From assembly GCF_020535405.1 (NCBI RefSeq), contig NZ_CP085036.1, forward strand, positions 2,604,001 through 2,668,000: a DNA stretch of 64,000 nt, in the 5' to 3' direction. This DNA comes from Antiquaquibacter oligotrophicus (GTDB lineage: Bacteria > Actinomycetota > Actinomycetes > Actinomycetales > Microbacteriaceae). The stretch's first letter is position 1; every line of letters begins with the position of its first letter. Below the pieces are notes generated by a model. The model did not search any database. It was not told the origin of the DNA and saw only the letters and a list, made by a program, of their open reading frames with translations. This document shows, one piece after another, positions 15,426-24,675 of the stretch. A program made the position numbers and the translations under genes.

Positions 15426-16430
15426 GTGGACGCTGCTACTCGCACACCTCGATGGCGCAGGATCACCGGAATCGCGATGATCGCGATCGGTGCCGTTGTA
15501 GCGCCGGTCGCTCTCGTCTCGGCGTGGGCTGTAGCGGAGTTGACCGACACGGAGACCTTCGTCGACACGTTCGCACCCCTCGGCGCCAGCGACGAGGTCC
15601 AGCAATTCCTCTCCGGACGAGTGACGGCTGCGATCGAGGAGCAGATCGACTTCGAAGCGGTGTCGGAATCGATCGTCGGCACCATCGTGCCCACTGACGG
15701 TGTCGTGGGCTCTCTCGCTACGACAACGCTGAACGGGGTCGTGGAACAGTCCGTCCGCCAACTCGTCGCCGGAGGAGTGTCCAGGGTCGTCGAATCGGAA
15801 GCGTTCTCGACGCTGTGGGAGGAGAGTCTTCGGCTCAGCCATACCGCGATCGTCAGTGCCCTCTCCGGCACGGATGATTCGGCCCTGACTCTCGACGGTG
15901 ACGGGCGCCTCGGCATCCAGCTCGCGCCCATCATCGAGCGCGTGAAGGGAGCACTCGTCGAGGGAGGCCTCGGCTTCGCGGCCCAGATTCCGGCGAGCGA
16001 TCGCACCGTCGTGATCGTTCAGTCCGACGCGCTCGCGAACCTGCAGACCGCCTACCGCATCGCCACCGTTGTAGCGTCCTGGTTGCCGTGGTTGGCTCTG
16101 GCACTCGTGGCTGGCGGTCTGTTTGTCGCCGGTGCGAGCATCCGTTCGCTCATCCTGTCCGCTGGCGGGGTGGCTGTGGCCATGATCGTCCTGCTTCTGG
16201 GCCTCGGAGTCGGTCGAGGCGTCGTGGTTCAGGAGTTCACCGCGGCCGGTGTCCCCGATACGGTGGCGTCGATCCTCTTCGATCAGGTGGTCGGCGGCAT
16301 TTACGCCGCCTCCGTCACGGTCATCATCGTCGTGTTGCTCATCGCGGGTGCCGCGTGGCTGTTCGGTCCGTTCGACGTGACGGCGCGACTGCGTCGTCGG
16401 AGCATCTCCGCCGACGCCACCGAGGGATGA
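15426..16430 (+). CDS. Membrane protein with large external domain
   Basis: 334 residues from a GTG. One membrane helix at about 13-35, a soluble, likely extracytoplasmic domain to about 200 (rich in Glu, Thr and Val, with DTETFVDTFAPL), then three to four helices (about 217-235, 240-262, 290-312). No catalytic motif is visible. It overlaps the DUF2252 gene by four bases (ATGA), so the two are a coupled pair. No characterised family recognised; the layout resembles uncharacterised actinobacterial integral membrane proteins. Confidence 0.78.
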   Translation: MDAATRTPRWRRITGIAMIAIGAVVAPVALVSAWAVAELTDTETFVDTFAPLGASDEVQQFLSGRVTAAIEEQIDFEAVSESIVGTIVPTDGVVGSLATTTLNGVVEQSVRQLVAGGVSRVVESEAFSTLWEESLRLSHTAIVSALSGTDDSALTLDGDGRLGIQLAPIIERVKGALVEGGLGFAAQIPASDRTVVIVQSDALANLQTAYRIATVVASWLPWLALALVAGGLFVAGASIRSLILSAGGVAVAMIVLLLGLGVGRGVVVQEFTAAGVPDTVASILFDQVVGGIYAASVTVIIVVLLIAGAAWLFGPFDVTARLRRRSISADATEG

Positions 16431-17740
16431 CCGAGTCCATGGATCACGCAGACCAGATCGCGCGCGGGAGGGGGTTGCGTGCCCGTGTCCCGCGCAGCTC
16501 ACTCAGTACGCATCGGCCCGCCGAGCGAGATCCACGGGCGATCATTGACGCTCAGAACACAACGCGAGTGCAGGAACTCGTGCCGTTGCGGCTCGCGCGC
16601 ATGACCGCCAGCCCGTTCGCTTTCTACCGCGGGACGGCGGCCATCATGGCCAACGACCTCGCGGATGCACCCAGCACGGGCATTCACATCGTCAGCTGCG
16701 GGGATGCGCATATCTCCAACTTCGGATTTTTCGCATCACCACAGCGCACGCTCGTGTTCGATCTGAACGACTTCGACGAAGCAGGGGTCGGGCCATGGGA
16801 GTGGGATCTGAAGAGACTTGTCACGAGCGTGATCATCGGTGCGAGGGATATCGGCATCGACGAGGCGGTGGCACGCCGGACGGCGTTGGCCACGGCGGCC
16901 GCCTATCGTTCGACCCTCCGTGAACTCGTCTCGACGCCGGTTCTCGATCGCTACTTCCGCGTAGCCGACTTGGAACGTATCTCAGCCCGAGTGCGTGGTT
17001 CCGCGCGCTCAGTCGTCGAGAAGGCGGCGAGGCAAGCGCGCAAGCGCACATCAGAGCATGCCGTCGCGCGCATGACATCGGTCGACGCCGCGGGACATCG
17101 ACGGTTTGTGAACGACCCACCCGTCCTCGCCCGTCTTTCCGATGAGGAACGTCGCGAGTTGTCTTACCTCGTCGAACAGTACGCGCGGACGCTGCGTGTG
17201 GACGTTGCCATGGCGTTCTCCCAGTACAGGCTGGTGGATGTCGCGGTGCGCGTTGTCGGTGTGGGCAGTGTCGGGACGCGGTGTTTTGTCGCACTCTTCA
17301 GCGGACCGTCCGAAGAGCCACTCGTTCTCCAAATCAAGGAAGCTCTGCCGTCTGTTGTGGAGGCATGGGGCGGCATTGGTGCGGGTGGGGCGCAGCACGA
17401 GGGTCAGCGGGTCGTGTCCCATCAACGTGTACTGCAGGCCGTGTCCGACCCGTTCCTCGGGTGGATTACCGGGCGAGAGAACCGTCACTACTACGTTCGG
17501 CAGTTCCGGGACATGAAGGGTTCCATTGACCTGGATGCTCTGACCCCTGGTCAATTCGGAACCTACGCGTCGGGGTGCGCCATCGTGTTGGCGCGCGCGC
17601 ATTCGCAGAGCCCGCACGCTCCGTCAATCGCCGGGTACCTCGGATCGTCAGACAGGTTCGATCGGTCGGTGGTGGAGTGGTCATTGGCCTACGCTGACCA
17701 GTCGCTGGCCGACTTCCGCGCAGTAGCCGCGTCGTTGTGA
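16427..17740 (+). CDS. DUF2252 domain protein
   Basis: 437 residues covering a full DUF2252 domain. Visible family blocks: MTASPFAFYRGTAAIMA near 59-75, CGDAHISNFGFFASP near 88-102, VFDLNDFDEAGVGPWEWDLKRL near 107-128, and HYYVRQFRDMKGS late in the protein. The GDAH..N and NDFDE motifs resemble the catalytic and metal-binding loops of aminoglycoside phosphotransferase-like kinases, so a phosphotransferase role is possible but unproven. Start ATG at 16427 overlaps the upstream membrane protein stop. Confidence 0.85.
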   Translation: MTESMDHADQIARGRGLRARVPRSSLSTHRPAERDPRAIIDAQNTTRVQELVPLRLARMTASPFAFYRGTAAIMANDLADAPSTGIHIVSCGDAHISNFGFFASPQRTLVFDLNDFDEAGVGPWEWDLKRLVTSVIIGARDIGIDEAVARRTALATAAAYRSTLRELVSTPVLDRYFRVADLERISARVRGSARSVVEKAARQARKRTSEHAVARMTSVDAAGHRRFVNDPPVLARLSDEERRELSYLVEQYARTLRVDVAMAFSQYRLVDVAVRVVGVGSVGTRCFVALFSGPSEEPLVLQIKEALPSVVEAWGGIGAGGAQHEGQRVVSHQRVLQAVSDPFLGWITGRENRHYYVRQFRDMKGSIDLDALTPGQFGTYASGCAIVLARAHSQSPHAPSIAGYLGSSDRFDRSVVEWSLAYADQSLADFRAVAASL

Positions 17741-17753
17741 CTAGCCCCGCGGC

Positions 17754-18191
17754 CTACTCGTCGAAGGTGTTCACCATCGCGTGCGCTGCGCGGTCCAGGT
17801 AGCCCCACAGCGTGGCGTCCTGCAGCGGCGGAAGCTCGAGGCTGTCGACCGCGGCGCGCATGTGCTTCAACCAGCGGTCCCGGGCATCCGGGTTCACCTT
17901 GAACGGCAGGTGGCGCATGCGCAGTCGTGGATGACCGCGCTCCTGGCTATAGGTTGTGGGGCCACCCCAGTACTGCTCGAGGAATCCGGTGAGGCGCTGA
18001 ATTGCGCCTTCCAAATCGTCTTCCGGATACATGGGCCACAGCACGTCGTCGTCGCGCACCCCAACGTAAAACGCTCGAACGAGCTTCTCGAAGGTGGGCC
18101 GACCGCCGATCTGTTCCCAGAAGTTGCCGTCGACGGCGTCACCTCCGGCGCCCATGCGGAGAGTGACGGGATTGGGCTCGCGATTACTCAC
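17754..18191 (-). CDS. glbO: Truncated hemoglobin, group II (trHbO)
   Basis: 145 residues. 2-on-2 globin fold with FWEQIGGRPTFEKLVRAFYVGV at the A-B helices, LWPMYPEDDLEGA in the CD/E region, QYWGGPTTYSQERGHPRLRMRH containing the proximal His in HPRLRMRHLPF, and a C-terminal WGYLDRAAHAMVNT. WGGP and SxxRGHPxLRxRH are hallmarks of trHbO. It binds heme and is linked to O2/NO chemistry. Its start overlaps the mscS stop (ATGA), so both genes form an operon. Confidence 0.93.
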   Translation of the reverse strand: MSNREPNPVTLRMGAGGDAVDGNFWEQIGGRPTFEKLVRAFYVGVRDDDVLWPMYPEDDLEGAIQRLTGFLEQYWGGPTTYSQERGHPRLRMRHLPFKVNPDARDRWLKHMRAAVDSLELPPLQDATLWGYLDRAAHAMVNTFDE

Positions 18192-19180
18192 GCTTCTCCT
18201 TTGGGTGCTCGGTTCTTTTTGGCGACCTCGTCGAGGCTCGGCCGCGGCTTCTGCCGTGCCGCCTTGGAGCTGCGGAGGCCCGAGGCCCCCTCGAAACCGG
18301 TGAGGATGATCGAGTTCAGGGCGGGAAGTCGGATGCCCATCTCATCGAGTGCCTTCTTGAGTCGCCAGCGCAGCTCACGAGCCACATCGTCCTTCGCGGT
18401 TGAGCGCGTTTTGACGACGAGCCGTACCACGATCGCTTCCGCCGAGATCGACTCGATGCCCCACAGTGCCGGCTTCTCGAGGATGCGGTGCTTCCACTTT
18501 GGGTCGTCGGCCAGTTCTGTTGCGACGTCGAGGATGCGCGCCTCGATCGCCTCGACATCGGAGTCGTACGGCACGGCGAGGTCGATGATGGCTCTCGCCC
18601 AGCCGTAGGACATGTTCCCGAGCCGCAGAATCTCACCGTTGCGAACGAACCAGAGTGTTCCGTTCACGTCGCGCACCTGGGTGATCCGGATGCCGACATC
18701 CTCCACGACGCCGGTCGCCAACCCCAGATCGACCACGTCTCCGATTCCGAGTTGATCTTCCGCGACGATGAAGATGCCGTTGAGCACGTCGCGCACGATG
18801 TTCTGCGCACCGAAGCCGAGACCGGCACCGACCGCGGCGGTGATGAGGGCGAACGCGGCCGTAGCGTCAGGAACCGCAATCGTGAAGATCAGCAGGATCG
18901 CAACGCCGACGATGAGCGCGGTCGCGCCGTTGGAGAGCACGCTGCCGAGCGACCGTGTTCGTTGTACTAGTCGTACGGCGGCGAGCGGCGAGGCCTCGAG
19001 CTCGCGCGTGTCATCGACTTTGTGCCGCTTCTTCACCCCGGAGACCACACGATTCACCACACGCCGAATGACGAACACCAGGATGATGCGCGCGAGGATC
19101 GCAATGACGATCACGGCGGCGATCTGGATCAGTCGCGTGACCGGATCGGGGAGCGATTCAAGAAAGGCAAAAACATCCAT
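18188..19180 (-). CDS. MscS family mechanosensitive channel
   Basis: 330 residues. Membrane helices near 15-40, 80-100 and 105-125, the last being the pore helix (ATAAFALITAAVGAGLGFG type Gly/Ala pattern), followed by the beta domain with GDVVDLG and the C-terminal alpha/beta domain. A charged tail rich in Lys and Arg ends the protein. It opens in hypo-osmotic stress. I chose the ATG at 19180; TAGGGT lies seven bases upstream (leaderless). It overlaps glbO by four bases. Confidence 0.9.
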   Translation of the reverse strand: MDVFAFLESLPDPVTRLIQIAAVIVIAILARIILVFVIRRVVNRVVSGVKKRHKVDDTRELEASPLAAVRLVQRTRSLGSVLSNGATALIVGVAILLIFTIAVPDATAAFALITAAVGAGLGFGAQNIVRDVLNGIFIVAEDQLGIGDVVDLGLATGVVEDVGIRITQVRDVNGTLWFVRNGEILRLGNMSYGWARAIIDLAVPYDSDVEAIEARILDVATELADDPKWKHRILEKPALWGIESISAEAIVVRLVVKTRSTAKDDVARELRWRLKKALDEMGIRLPALNSIILTGFEGASGLRSSKAARQKPRPSLDEVAKKNRAPKGEA

Positions 19181-19187
19181 CGCCTCA

Positions 19188-19193
19188 ACCCTA
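19188..19193 (-). promoter_or_regulatory. -10 box TAGGGT of the mscS-type gene (leaderless)
   Basis: TAGGGT, seven bases, ATG at 19180; back-to-back with the TAAGCT of the divergent gene. Confidence 0.45.
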
Positions 19194-19221
19194 ACGACGC
19201 GAGCTTGTGCGATCGTCAAGC

Positions 19222-19227
19222 TAAGCT
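19222..19227 (+). promoter_or_regulatory. -10 box TAAGCT of the 19234 gene (leaderless)
   Basis: TAAGCT, six bases (CCGTGC), GTG at 19234. Confidence 0.5.
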
Positions 19228-19233
19228 CCGTGC

Positions 19234-19989
19234 GTGACGCGAGACGAAGTAGCGCTGCGCGAGCACCTTGAGGCAGCCGCGACCCCGGAAGAGCGAGCTC
19301 GCATCCTGGGCATCGATCTCGCGGCACTGACTCGGGCGGCTCGGGGTCTCAATGCCCTCTCGATCGCTGTCATTATTGCGGTGCCGATCGCCGTCATCAC
19401 CCTTGGATTCATGTACATCGGTGATGCGGACCGCGTGACCCTCTATCTCGCAACGGGTCTCCTCTTCGGAGTCGGTGGCGTGATACTCGCGTGGCTGTGC
19501 TCGGTTTTCACGGCATCGCGCAGTCTCGTGGTCGCGGTGCTCGGCTCGGTTCTCGCAAATACCGCCCAGCTTCTGATGTTTGCAGCGGGGGCATGGCTTG
19601 GCGACAGCACAAGGCCGACACTTGTCGGGTTGCTGGTGGCAGGCGCCTACGCGGCGGCACTCCAGCTGCGGGTACCGGGAGCGATTCGAAGAGTCCTCAA
19701 CGCCCAGAACCCAAAGCCGGAGACCTTGCTCGCCATCGACTCGTCGTCGGCAAAGTCGATATCCGGCGTCGTCGGCCCAACGCTCCTGGCGGCCTGTTTC
19801 ACACTCCTCGCGCTTGGCGCCGAAGCCGTGCTCGTCGTGTTCGCGCCAAATCTAATCCTCGTGGCCGTTGCGCTCTCGGCCGTCTTCGCGGTGCTCACTG
19901 CCCTCTGGCGCGAGCGACGAGTGAGGACGTACGCGTTGTGGGCCGCCTACGTGGCCATCATTCTTGTCGCCATCTGGCTGGCCACATAG
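19234..19989 (+). CDS. Polytopic membrane protein, hypothetical
   Basis: 251 residues from a GTG. A soluble N-terminal helix (about 1-35) is followed by about six membrane helices up to the C-terminus. The two halves are separated by a charged loop around 155-175. No transporter signature or conserved charged residues in the helices stand out. I do not recognise a family. It is divergent from mscS-glbO and convergent with pepN (three bases between the stops). Confidence 0.72.
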   Translation: MTRDEVALREHLEAAATPEERARILGIDLAALTRAARGLNALSIAVIIAVPIAVITLGFMYIGDADRVTLYLATGLLFGVGGVILAWLCSVFTASRSLVVAVLGSVLANTAQLLMFAAGAWLGDSTRPTLVGLLVAGAYAAALQLRVPGAIRRVLNAQNPKPETLLAIDSSSAKSISGVVGPTLLAACFTLLALGAEAVLVVFAPNLILVAVALSAVFAVLTALWRERRVRTYALWAAYVAIILVAIWLAT

Positions 19990-19992
19990 CCC

Positions 19993-22542
19993 CTAGACCT
20001 CGGCGGCGTCTCGGGCCTGGGCGCGCAGCGCGCGTTCCACCCCGGCGAGGTTCTCGATCACCATACGGCGAAGGGCTGGGGTGTCGGGATGCTCGTCGAG
20101 CCAGGTCTTCGTGGCATCCACGAGTTCCTGCGACGCGAGCGGGGCCGGGTACAGGCCCTCCACGAAGTGCTCAGCGATCTTGTAGCTGCGGGTTGCCCAG
20201 ATCTCGTCGAGCGACGCGAAATATGGCTGCACAATCGACTCGACGGCTGACGGATCGTTGACGTGCTGGAAGCCCATCGTGACCGCACGCACGATCGCGT
20301 TGCTCAGGGTGTCACTGTCGGCGAGCGACGCGAAGGCTGCGTTTTTCGCGCTGGCGGTCGGCACGGTGGCCCTAACCCGCGCGGCGGCCTGCTGACCGTT
20401 CGAGGTGTTGTCCGCCTGCAGCGCTGCCTCGATCTCGGCATCCGGGAGTGCGTTGTTGAGGGCGAGGCCCTCGAGCAGCTCCCAGCGCAGATCGGTGTCC
20501 ACGTCGAGCCCGTCGAGGGTAATGCTGCCATCGAGGAGCCCGCGCAGAGCCGCGACGTGATCCTCTGTCGACGCGATGTTCGCGAAGAACTTCACAAACT
20601 GGAACTGCGCATCGGATGCCGCTGCCGCACCCTTCGCGAGAGACCACAGGCCGTCTCCGACCCGGCCAATCGTGGTGCTCCTCACCGCGGGGTCGACGTA
20701 GTACCGCGCCACGGTGGTCAGCTGGGTGAGGGTCGTGCGGATCGTGGTCGACTCTGTCTCTGCGGCGATGTTGTTCAGCACGAGTTGCACGTAGTCGCTC
20801 GGCCGGGTCTCGGCGTCGCGCGTGGCATCCCATGCCGCACCCCACACGATGGCACGCGCCAGCGGGTCGTCGATGTCCTCGAGGTGCTGCATCGCCACAG
20901 CGAGTGATTCGGCGTCGAGCCGAATCTTGGCGTAGGCGAGGTCCTCGTCGTTGACGAGCACAAGGTCAGGCCGATTCTGGCCGACGAGCTCCGGCACTTC
21001 GGTTCGTTCGCCGTCGACGTCGATCTCGACGCGGTGATCTCGCCGCAGCTTGCCGTCCCCGAGGTTGTAGAAACCGATGGCGAGACGGTGCGGTCGGATG
21101 GTCGGGTAGTCGGGCTCCGCGGTCTGGAGCACGGCGAACGACGTGATGGTTCCCGCGTCATCCGTCTGGATGGCGGGCCGCAGTGTGTTGACACCAGCGG
21201 TCTCGAGCCACAGTTTGCTCCAGCTCGTGAGCTCGCGACCGGAGGTCTTTTCGAGCTCGACGAGCAGGTCGCTGAGCTCGGTGTTCGCGAATTCGTGCTT
21301 GCGGAAGTACGCGCCGACACCCGCCATGAACGCGTCGAGGCCGACCCAGGCCACGAGCTGCTTGAGCACCGACCCGCCCTTGGCGTAGGTGATGCCGTCA
21401 AAGTTGACCTGGACGTCCTCGAGATCGTTGATAGTCGCGACAACCGGATGGGTCGACGGGAGCTGGTCCTGCTTGTACGCCCAGCTCTTCTCCATCGCCT
21501 GGAACGTCGTCCACGCTTCGTTCCACTCCGTGGCCTCAGCTGTGGCGAGGGTTGATGCCCACTCCGCGAACGACTCGTTGAGCCAGAGGTCATTCCACCA
21601 CTTCATGGTCACGAGATCGCCGAACCACATGTGCGCGAGCTCGTGGAGGATCGTCACGACGCGGCGCTCCTTGATGGCATCCGTCACCTTCGATCGGAAC
21701 ACGTACGTCTCGGTGAAGGTGATCGCGCCCGCGTTCTCCATCGCACCCGCGTTGAACTCGGGCACAAAGAGCTGGTCGTACTTCGCAAACGGGTAGGGGT
21801 AGGCGAACTTCTCCTCGTAGAACGCGAAGCCCTCGCGGGTCTTCTCGAAGATGTAGTCGGCGTCGAGGTACTGGAACAGCGACTTGCGTGCGAAAATCCC
21901 GAGCGGGATGACACGGCCGTCGCTCGAGGTCAACTCCGAGCGCACCGACTCGTACGGTCCCGCGATGAGGGCGGTGACGTAGCTCGAGAGCACGGGGGTT
22001 GGGTCGAACACCCACGTTGCGGTGCCGTCTCCCGCGGGAGCCGGGGCCGGTGTGGGGGAGTTGCTCACCACCGCCCAGTCGGCCGGTGCGGTGATGGTGA
22101 ACTGGAAGGTCGCCTTCAGATCGGGCTGCTCAAATACCGCGAAAACGCGGCGGGAGTCCGGGACCTCGAACTGGGTGTACAGGTACACCTCGTCGTCCAC
22201 CGGATCCACGAACCGGTGCAGTCCCTCACCCGTGCGTGAGTAGGCCATGTCGGCCACGACCTCGAGCACGTTCTCCGCTGCAAGCGTCGGGAGTTGGATG
22301 CGCGCGCCGTCCGATACCGCCGCGACGTCGAGAGCAGATCCGTTCAAGGTGACGGAGTGCACGGTGTGAGTGATCGCGTCAATAAACGTCGACGCGCCAT
22401 CCTGGGCGGTGAATCGCACGACCGTCGTGCTTCCGAAGACCTCGGCACCCTTCGTCAGGTCGAGCGACACCTCGTACGACTGAACATCGACCAGGGCTTT
22501 GCGCTCCTGCGCTTCGATTCGGGTGAGGTTCTCTCCAGGCAC
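19993..22542 (-). CDS. pepN: Aminopeptidase N (M1 family)
   Basis: 849 residues, typical actinobacterial PepN. Zinc site H300-E-L-A-H304 with the third ligand E323 in WLNESFAEW, and the substrate-recognition motif GAMEN at 266-270. The N-terminal beta domain (1-200), thermolysin-like catalytic domain and the C-terminal helical ERAP1-like domain are all present. It removes N-terminal residues from peptides in the cytoplasm. The start is a GTG with AGGGAG upstream. It works downstream of Clp-type proteolysis, and several Clp genes are in the same window. Confidence 0.95.
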   Translation of the reverse strand: MPGENLTRIEAQERKALVDVQSYEVSLDLTKGAEVFGSTTVVRFTAQDGASTFIDAITHTVHSVTLNGSALDVAAVSDGARIQLPTLAAENVLEVVADMAYSRTGEGLHRFVDPVDDEVYLYTQFEVPDSRRVFAVFEQPDLKATFQFTITAPADWAVVSNSPTPAPAPAGDGTATWVFDPTPVLSSYVTALIAGPYESVRSELTSSDGRVIPLGIFARKSLFQYLDADYIFEKTREGFAFYEEKFAYPYPFAKYDQLFVPEFNAGAMENAGAITFTETYVFRSKVTDAIKERRVVTILHELAHMWFGDLVTMKWWNDLWLNESFAEWASTLATAEATEWNEAWTTFQAMEKSWAYKQDQLPSTHPVVATINDLEDVQVNFDGITYAKGGSVLKQLVAWVGLDAFMAGVGAYFRKHEFANTELSDLLVELEKTSGRELTSWSKLWLETAGVNTLRPAIQTDDAGTITSFAVLQTAEPDYPTIRPHRLAIGFYNLGDGKLRRDHRVEIDVDGERTEVPELVGQNRPDLVLVNDEDLAYAKIRLDAESLAVAMQHLEDIDDPLARAIVWGAAWDATRDAETRPSDYVQLVLNNIAAETESTTIRTTLTQLTTVARYYVDPAVRSTTIGRVGDGLWSLAKGAAAASDAQFQFVKFFANIASTEDHVAALRGLLDGSITLDGLDVDTDLRWELLEGLALNNALPDAEIEAALQADNTSNGQQAAARVRATVPTASAKNAAFASLADSDTLSNAIVRAVTMGFQHVNDPSAVESIVQPYFASLDEIWATRSYKIAEHFVEGLYPAPLASQELVDATKTWLDEHPDTPALRRMVIENLAGVERALRAQARDAAEV

Positions 22543-22575
22543 GTGGGTCTCCCTGTCTCGTCGTGGGAGACCAGC

Positions 22576-23223
22576 CTAACCGTCGACGAGCACCCGATCC
22601 GGGGCCTTGGTGCTCGACCGCATGGCTCGTTCGGCGGCCACGATCGAGCGCTCGAGTGCGGCGCGGAGGTGGGCATCCGGACTAGTGACGCACGCCAACG
22701 CGATCCCCACCGTCGAGGTGTGCACGATGGCCTCGGCTGAGCGCTGCCAGCCCCGCAGCGACGGTTGCACCCGATCCAGATACGAGTGTGCCCAGCGCTC
22801 GACGTCGGGTACTTGGAGGATGGCCTCGATCGCGAGTTCGTGAATGGTGGCATCGCCGGTTCGGCTGGCAAGAGACAACAGGCCGGCTCCGAGCGCACGC
22901 TGGCGGTCCATGCTGACGATCGGGAGAGCCTCGGATGCCACGATGAGCGCGATCTCCGCAGAGAAGATCTCACTCCTGGGGTAGAGGCCCACAACGCGCG
23001 GCACAAGGAAGAGGAGATCGCCGCGCCGAGCATCCGAGGTGAGGTCGTTGACGTCACGCGCGAGGGATGCCAGCAGGGGATGTGTGCACGCCGGCTTGTC
23101 GGACCAGGGCTCGCCGGCCAGATATGACGCGTACTCCATGAAGCACGCGCCCCTCGCCGGATTGCGGTGTCGCCCGGGCGACAGAATCGGCATGAGCTGT
23201 GGTGATTCCGACGACAGTTTCAC
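22576..23223 (-). CDS. Conserved-type hypothetical protein
   Basis: 215 residues starting from a GTG at 23223 with GGGGGC upstream; the likely conserved core starts near residue 12 (ILSPGRHRNPARGACFMEYASYLAGEPWSD in two parts). The Cys and the ACTHPLL motif may be functional, but I do not know the family. It is mostly helical and soluble. Between it and pepN lie 33 bases. Function unknown. The 157 bases upstream hold the promoter region of the I36 operon. Confidence 0.75.
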   Translation of the reverse strand: MKLSSESPQLMPILSPGRHRNPARGACFMEYASYLAGEPWSDKPACTHPLLASLARDVNDLTSDARRGDLLFLVPRVVGLYPRSEIFSAEIALIVASEALPIVSMDRQRALGAGLLSLASRTGDATIHELAIEAILQVPDVERWAHSYLDRVQPSLRGWQRSAEAIVHTSTVGIALACVTSPDAHLRAALERSIVAAERAMRSSTKAPDRVLVDG

Positions 23224-23389
23224 GTTGCCCCCAGTGTTGTGGACCCTCTCTCACCAGTGTCCTCCGCGTAAGGCAGATTGTGAAGTAGCACCACACCAGT
23301 GGAGTAGACAACTCTGTCTTTAATGCCTAGGGTATAAAACCACCAACGGGCCGCACCGTTACCACTCACAACACGGAAAGGTGCGGACC

Positions 23390-23812
23390 TTGAAAGCACG
23401 CACGGCGGTCATCGCTGCCATCGCCATCACAAGCCTCGTGGGAATCCTCGGCGCAACCCCAGCCAATGCGGCTGCAGGAGATTGCCCGTCGGGAGATGCC
23501 TGCATCTGGCGCGAAGCTGGTTACGTCACGGGCACGAACGGGCGGGATTACATCCGTTTCGCTCAGTCCATCTACAACTACATCCCACAGACCTACCGTG
23601 ACGGTGGCAGCGGCAACGACACCGCGGACTCCGTCTACAACAACGGGCGCTACGAGTCCGTTCGGTTCTACGAGCACTGGTTCCAGACCGGCCAGTACTT
23701 CACTCTGGCCAAGGGAACCGGCGACAACAACCTCAACAACACGACCGGCGCCGTCACCAAGAACTGGCATGACCGCATCTCGTCCGGTTACTTCGCGAGC
23801 TTCTGGCCGTGA
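23390..23812 (+). CDS. Secreted I36-family (beta-gamma-crystallin-like) protein
   Basis: 140 residues. A Sec signal peptide (basic MKAR, hydrophobic core, ATPANA cleavage near 27) is followed by a mature domain of about 113 residues with C32 and C38 close together (DCPSGDACIW) and the repeated pattern ending NWHDRISS that is typical of peptidase inhibitor I36 (SMI, beta-gamma-crystallin fold). It is secreted and small and Asn/Tyr/Gly-rich. I chose the TTG at 23390 because GGAAAGG sits seven bases upstream; the GTG at 23381 is too close to that site. Its stop overlaps the start of the next gene (GTGA). It heads the four-gene operon. Confidence 0.75.
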   Translation: MKARTAVIAAIAITSLVGILGATPANAAAGDCPSGDACIWREAGYVTGTNGRDYIRFAQSIYNYIPQTYRDGGSGNDTADSVYNNGRYESVRFYEHWFQTGQYFTLAKGTGDNNLNNTTGAVTKNWHDRISSGYFASFWP

Positions 23813-24675
23813 TCCGAGGTCGTCACGAGGCCGCGGCGCTTGTCGCCGCGGCCTCCCTCGTCGCGATCCTGAGTGCCTGCGGTTCCGCGGCAGACGCACC
23901 GATCGAGCTGCCGGATCAGAATCGAGCCCTTTGGGTGCAGCCGCTCGATCAGTACATTCCGGCCCACGTTGTCGCGGCTGACTATGCGGAGAATCTGCTC
24001 ATGCGGCCCTGCATGGAATCCAAGGGATTCGAGTGGAACGTGCCGTGGCGCGACGTTTCGGCGGGGCCGAGTGAAACGGCCAATGAGGCCGGAAGCAGGC
24101 TGTTCACTGTCGAGATTGCGCGCCGGTTCGGGTACCACAATGGTCCGAGTCGGGATAGCGGGATGGATGCGTGGCTGCTCTTCATGCAGCAGGAGATCTC
24201 TCCGGCGAAGGACCAGGCGATCGACGAGTGCACGGATGTCGCGCGTGAGGAACTGCCCCGTCTGAGCGGTGACACCGAATTGGCGGTCGATCTCGCGGGT
24301 GCGGCGTTCAATGGAGCGTTAGAGGACGGAGAGGTCGTTGCCGCGGCGAAGCGCTGGCGCGAGTGTGTGCGCGACTCTGGGGTGCCCGACCTTCCAGATG
24401 AGCCCATCGGTATGCCGACCGACTACATCGTGTCCACCTTCAACCTGGACCAGCCGGGGGCTCCAACACCGGGTGAGATCGAGGTCGCCACACTCGATGC
24501 AACGTGTCGTGAATCGTCTGGTTACGCCGAGTCGCTCTATCAGGAGGAGTGGGAGCGGCAGGTCACGCTCCTGAAAGACAACGCGGACGCGCTCGACCGG
24601 ATGCTCGCAACGATCACCGCAAATCGGCGTGACGTGTACGACGCGATTGCCTCGAACGCACCTCATGCTCCGTGA
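23809..24675 (+). CDS. Lipoprotein of the I36-MacB operon
   Basis: 288 residues from a GTG that overlaps the I36 stop. Signal peptide with lipobox LSAC (C24). The mature part is mostly helical with cysteines in MRPCMESKGFEW, IDECTDVA, WRECVRDSG and LDATCRESSGY, suggesting two disulfides in an exported domain. No enzyme motif is visible. It is anchored outside the membrane, next to the adaptor encoded by the following gene (11-base overlap). I do not know the family; its fixed place between the secreted protein and the transporter suggests a binding or immunity role, which is inference. Confidence 0.75.
   Translation: MIRGRHEAAALVAAASLVAILSACGSAADAPIELPDQNRALWVQPLDQYIPAHVVAADYAENLLMRPCMESKGFEWNVPWRDVSAGPSETANEAGSRLFTVEIARRFGYHNGPSRDSGMDAWLLFMQQEISPAKDQAIDECTDVAREELPRLSGDTELAVDLAGAAFNGALEDGEVVAAAKRWRECVRDSGVPDLPDEPIGMPTDYIVSTFNLDQPGAPTPGEIEVATLDATCRESSGYAESLYQEEWERQVTLLKDNADALDRMLATITANRRDVYDAIASNAPHAP

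Noticed and set aside
15087..16502. A 471-codon reverse frame over the membrane protein and FAD dehydrogenase ends
   Set aside because: It crosses two well-supported genes and has only low-complexity Arg/Gly/Asp-rich sequence.
23381..23389. GTG start for the I36 protein at 23381
   Set aside because: The GGAAAGG site would abut this GTG; the TTG at 23390 has proper spacing. The difference is only three residues and remains uncertain.
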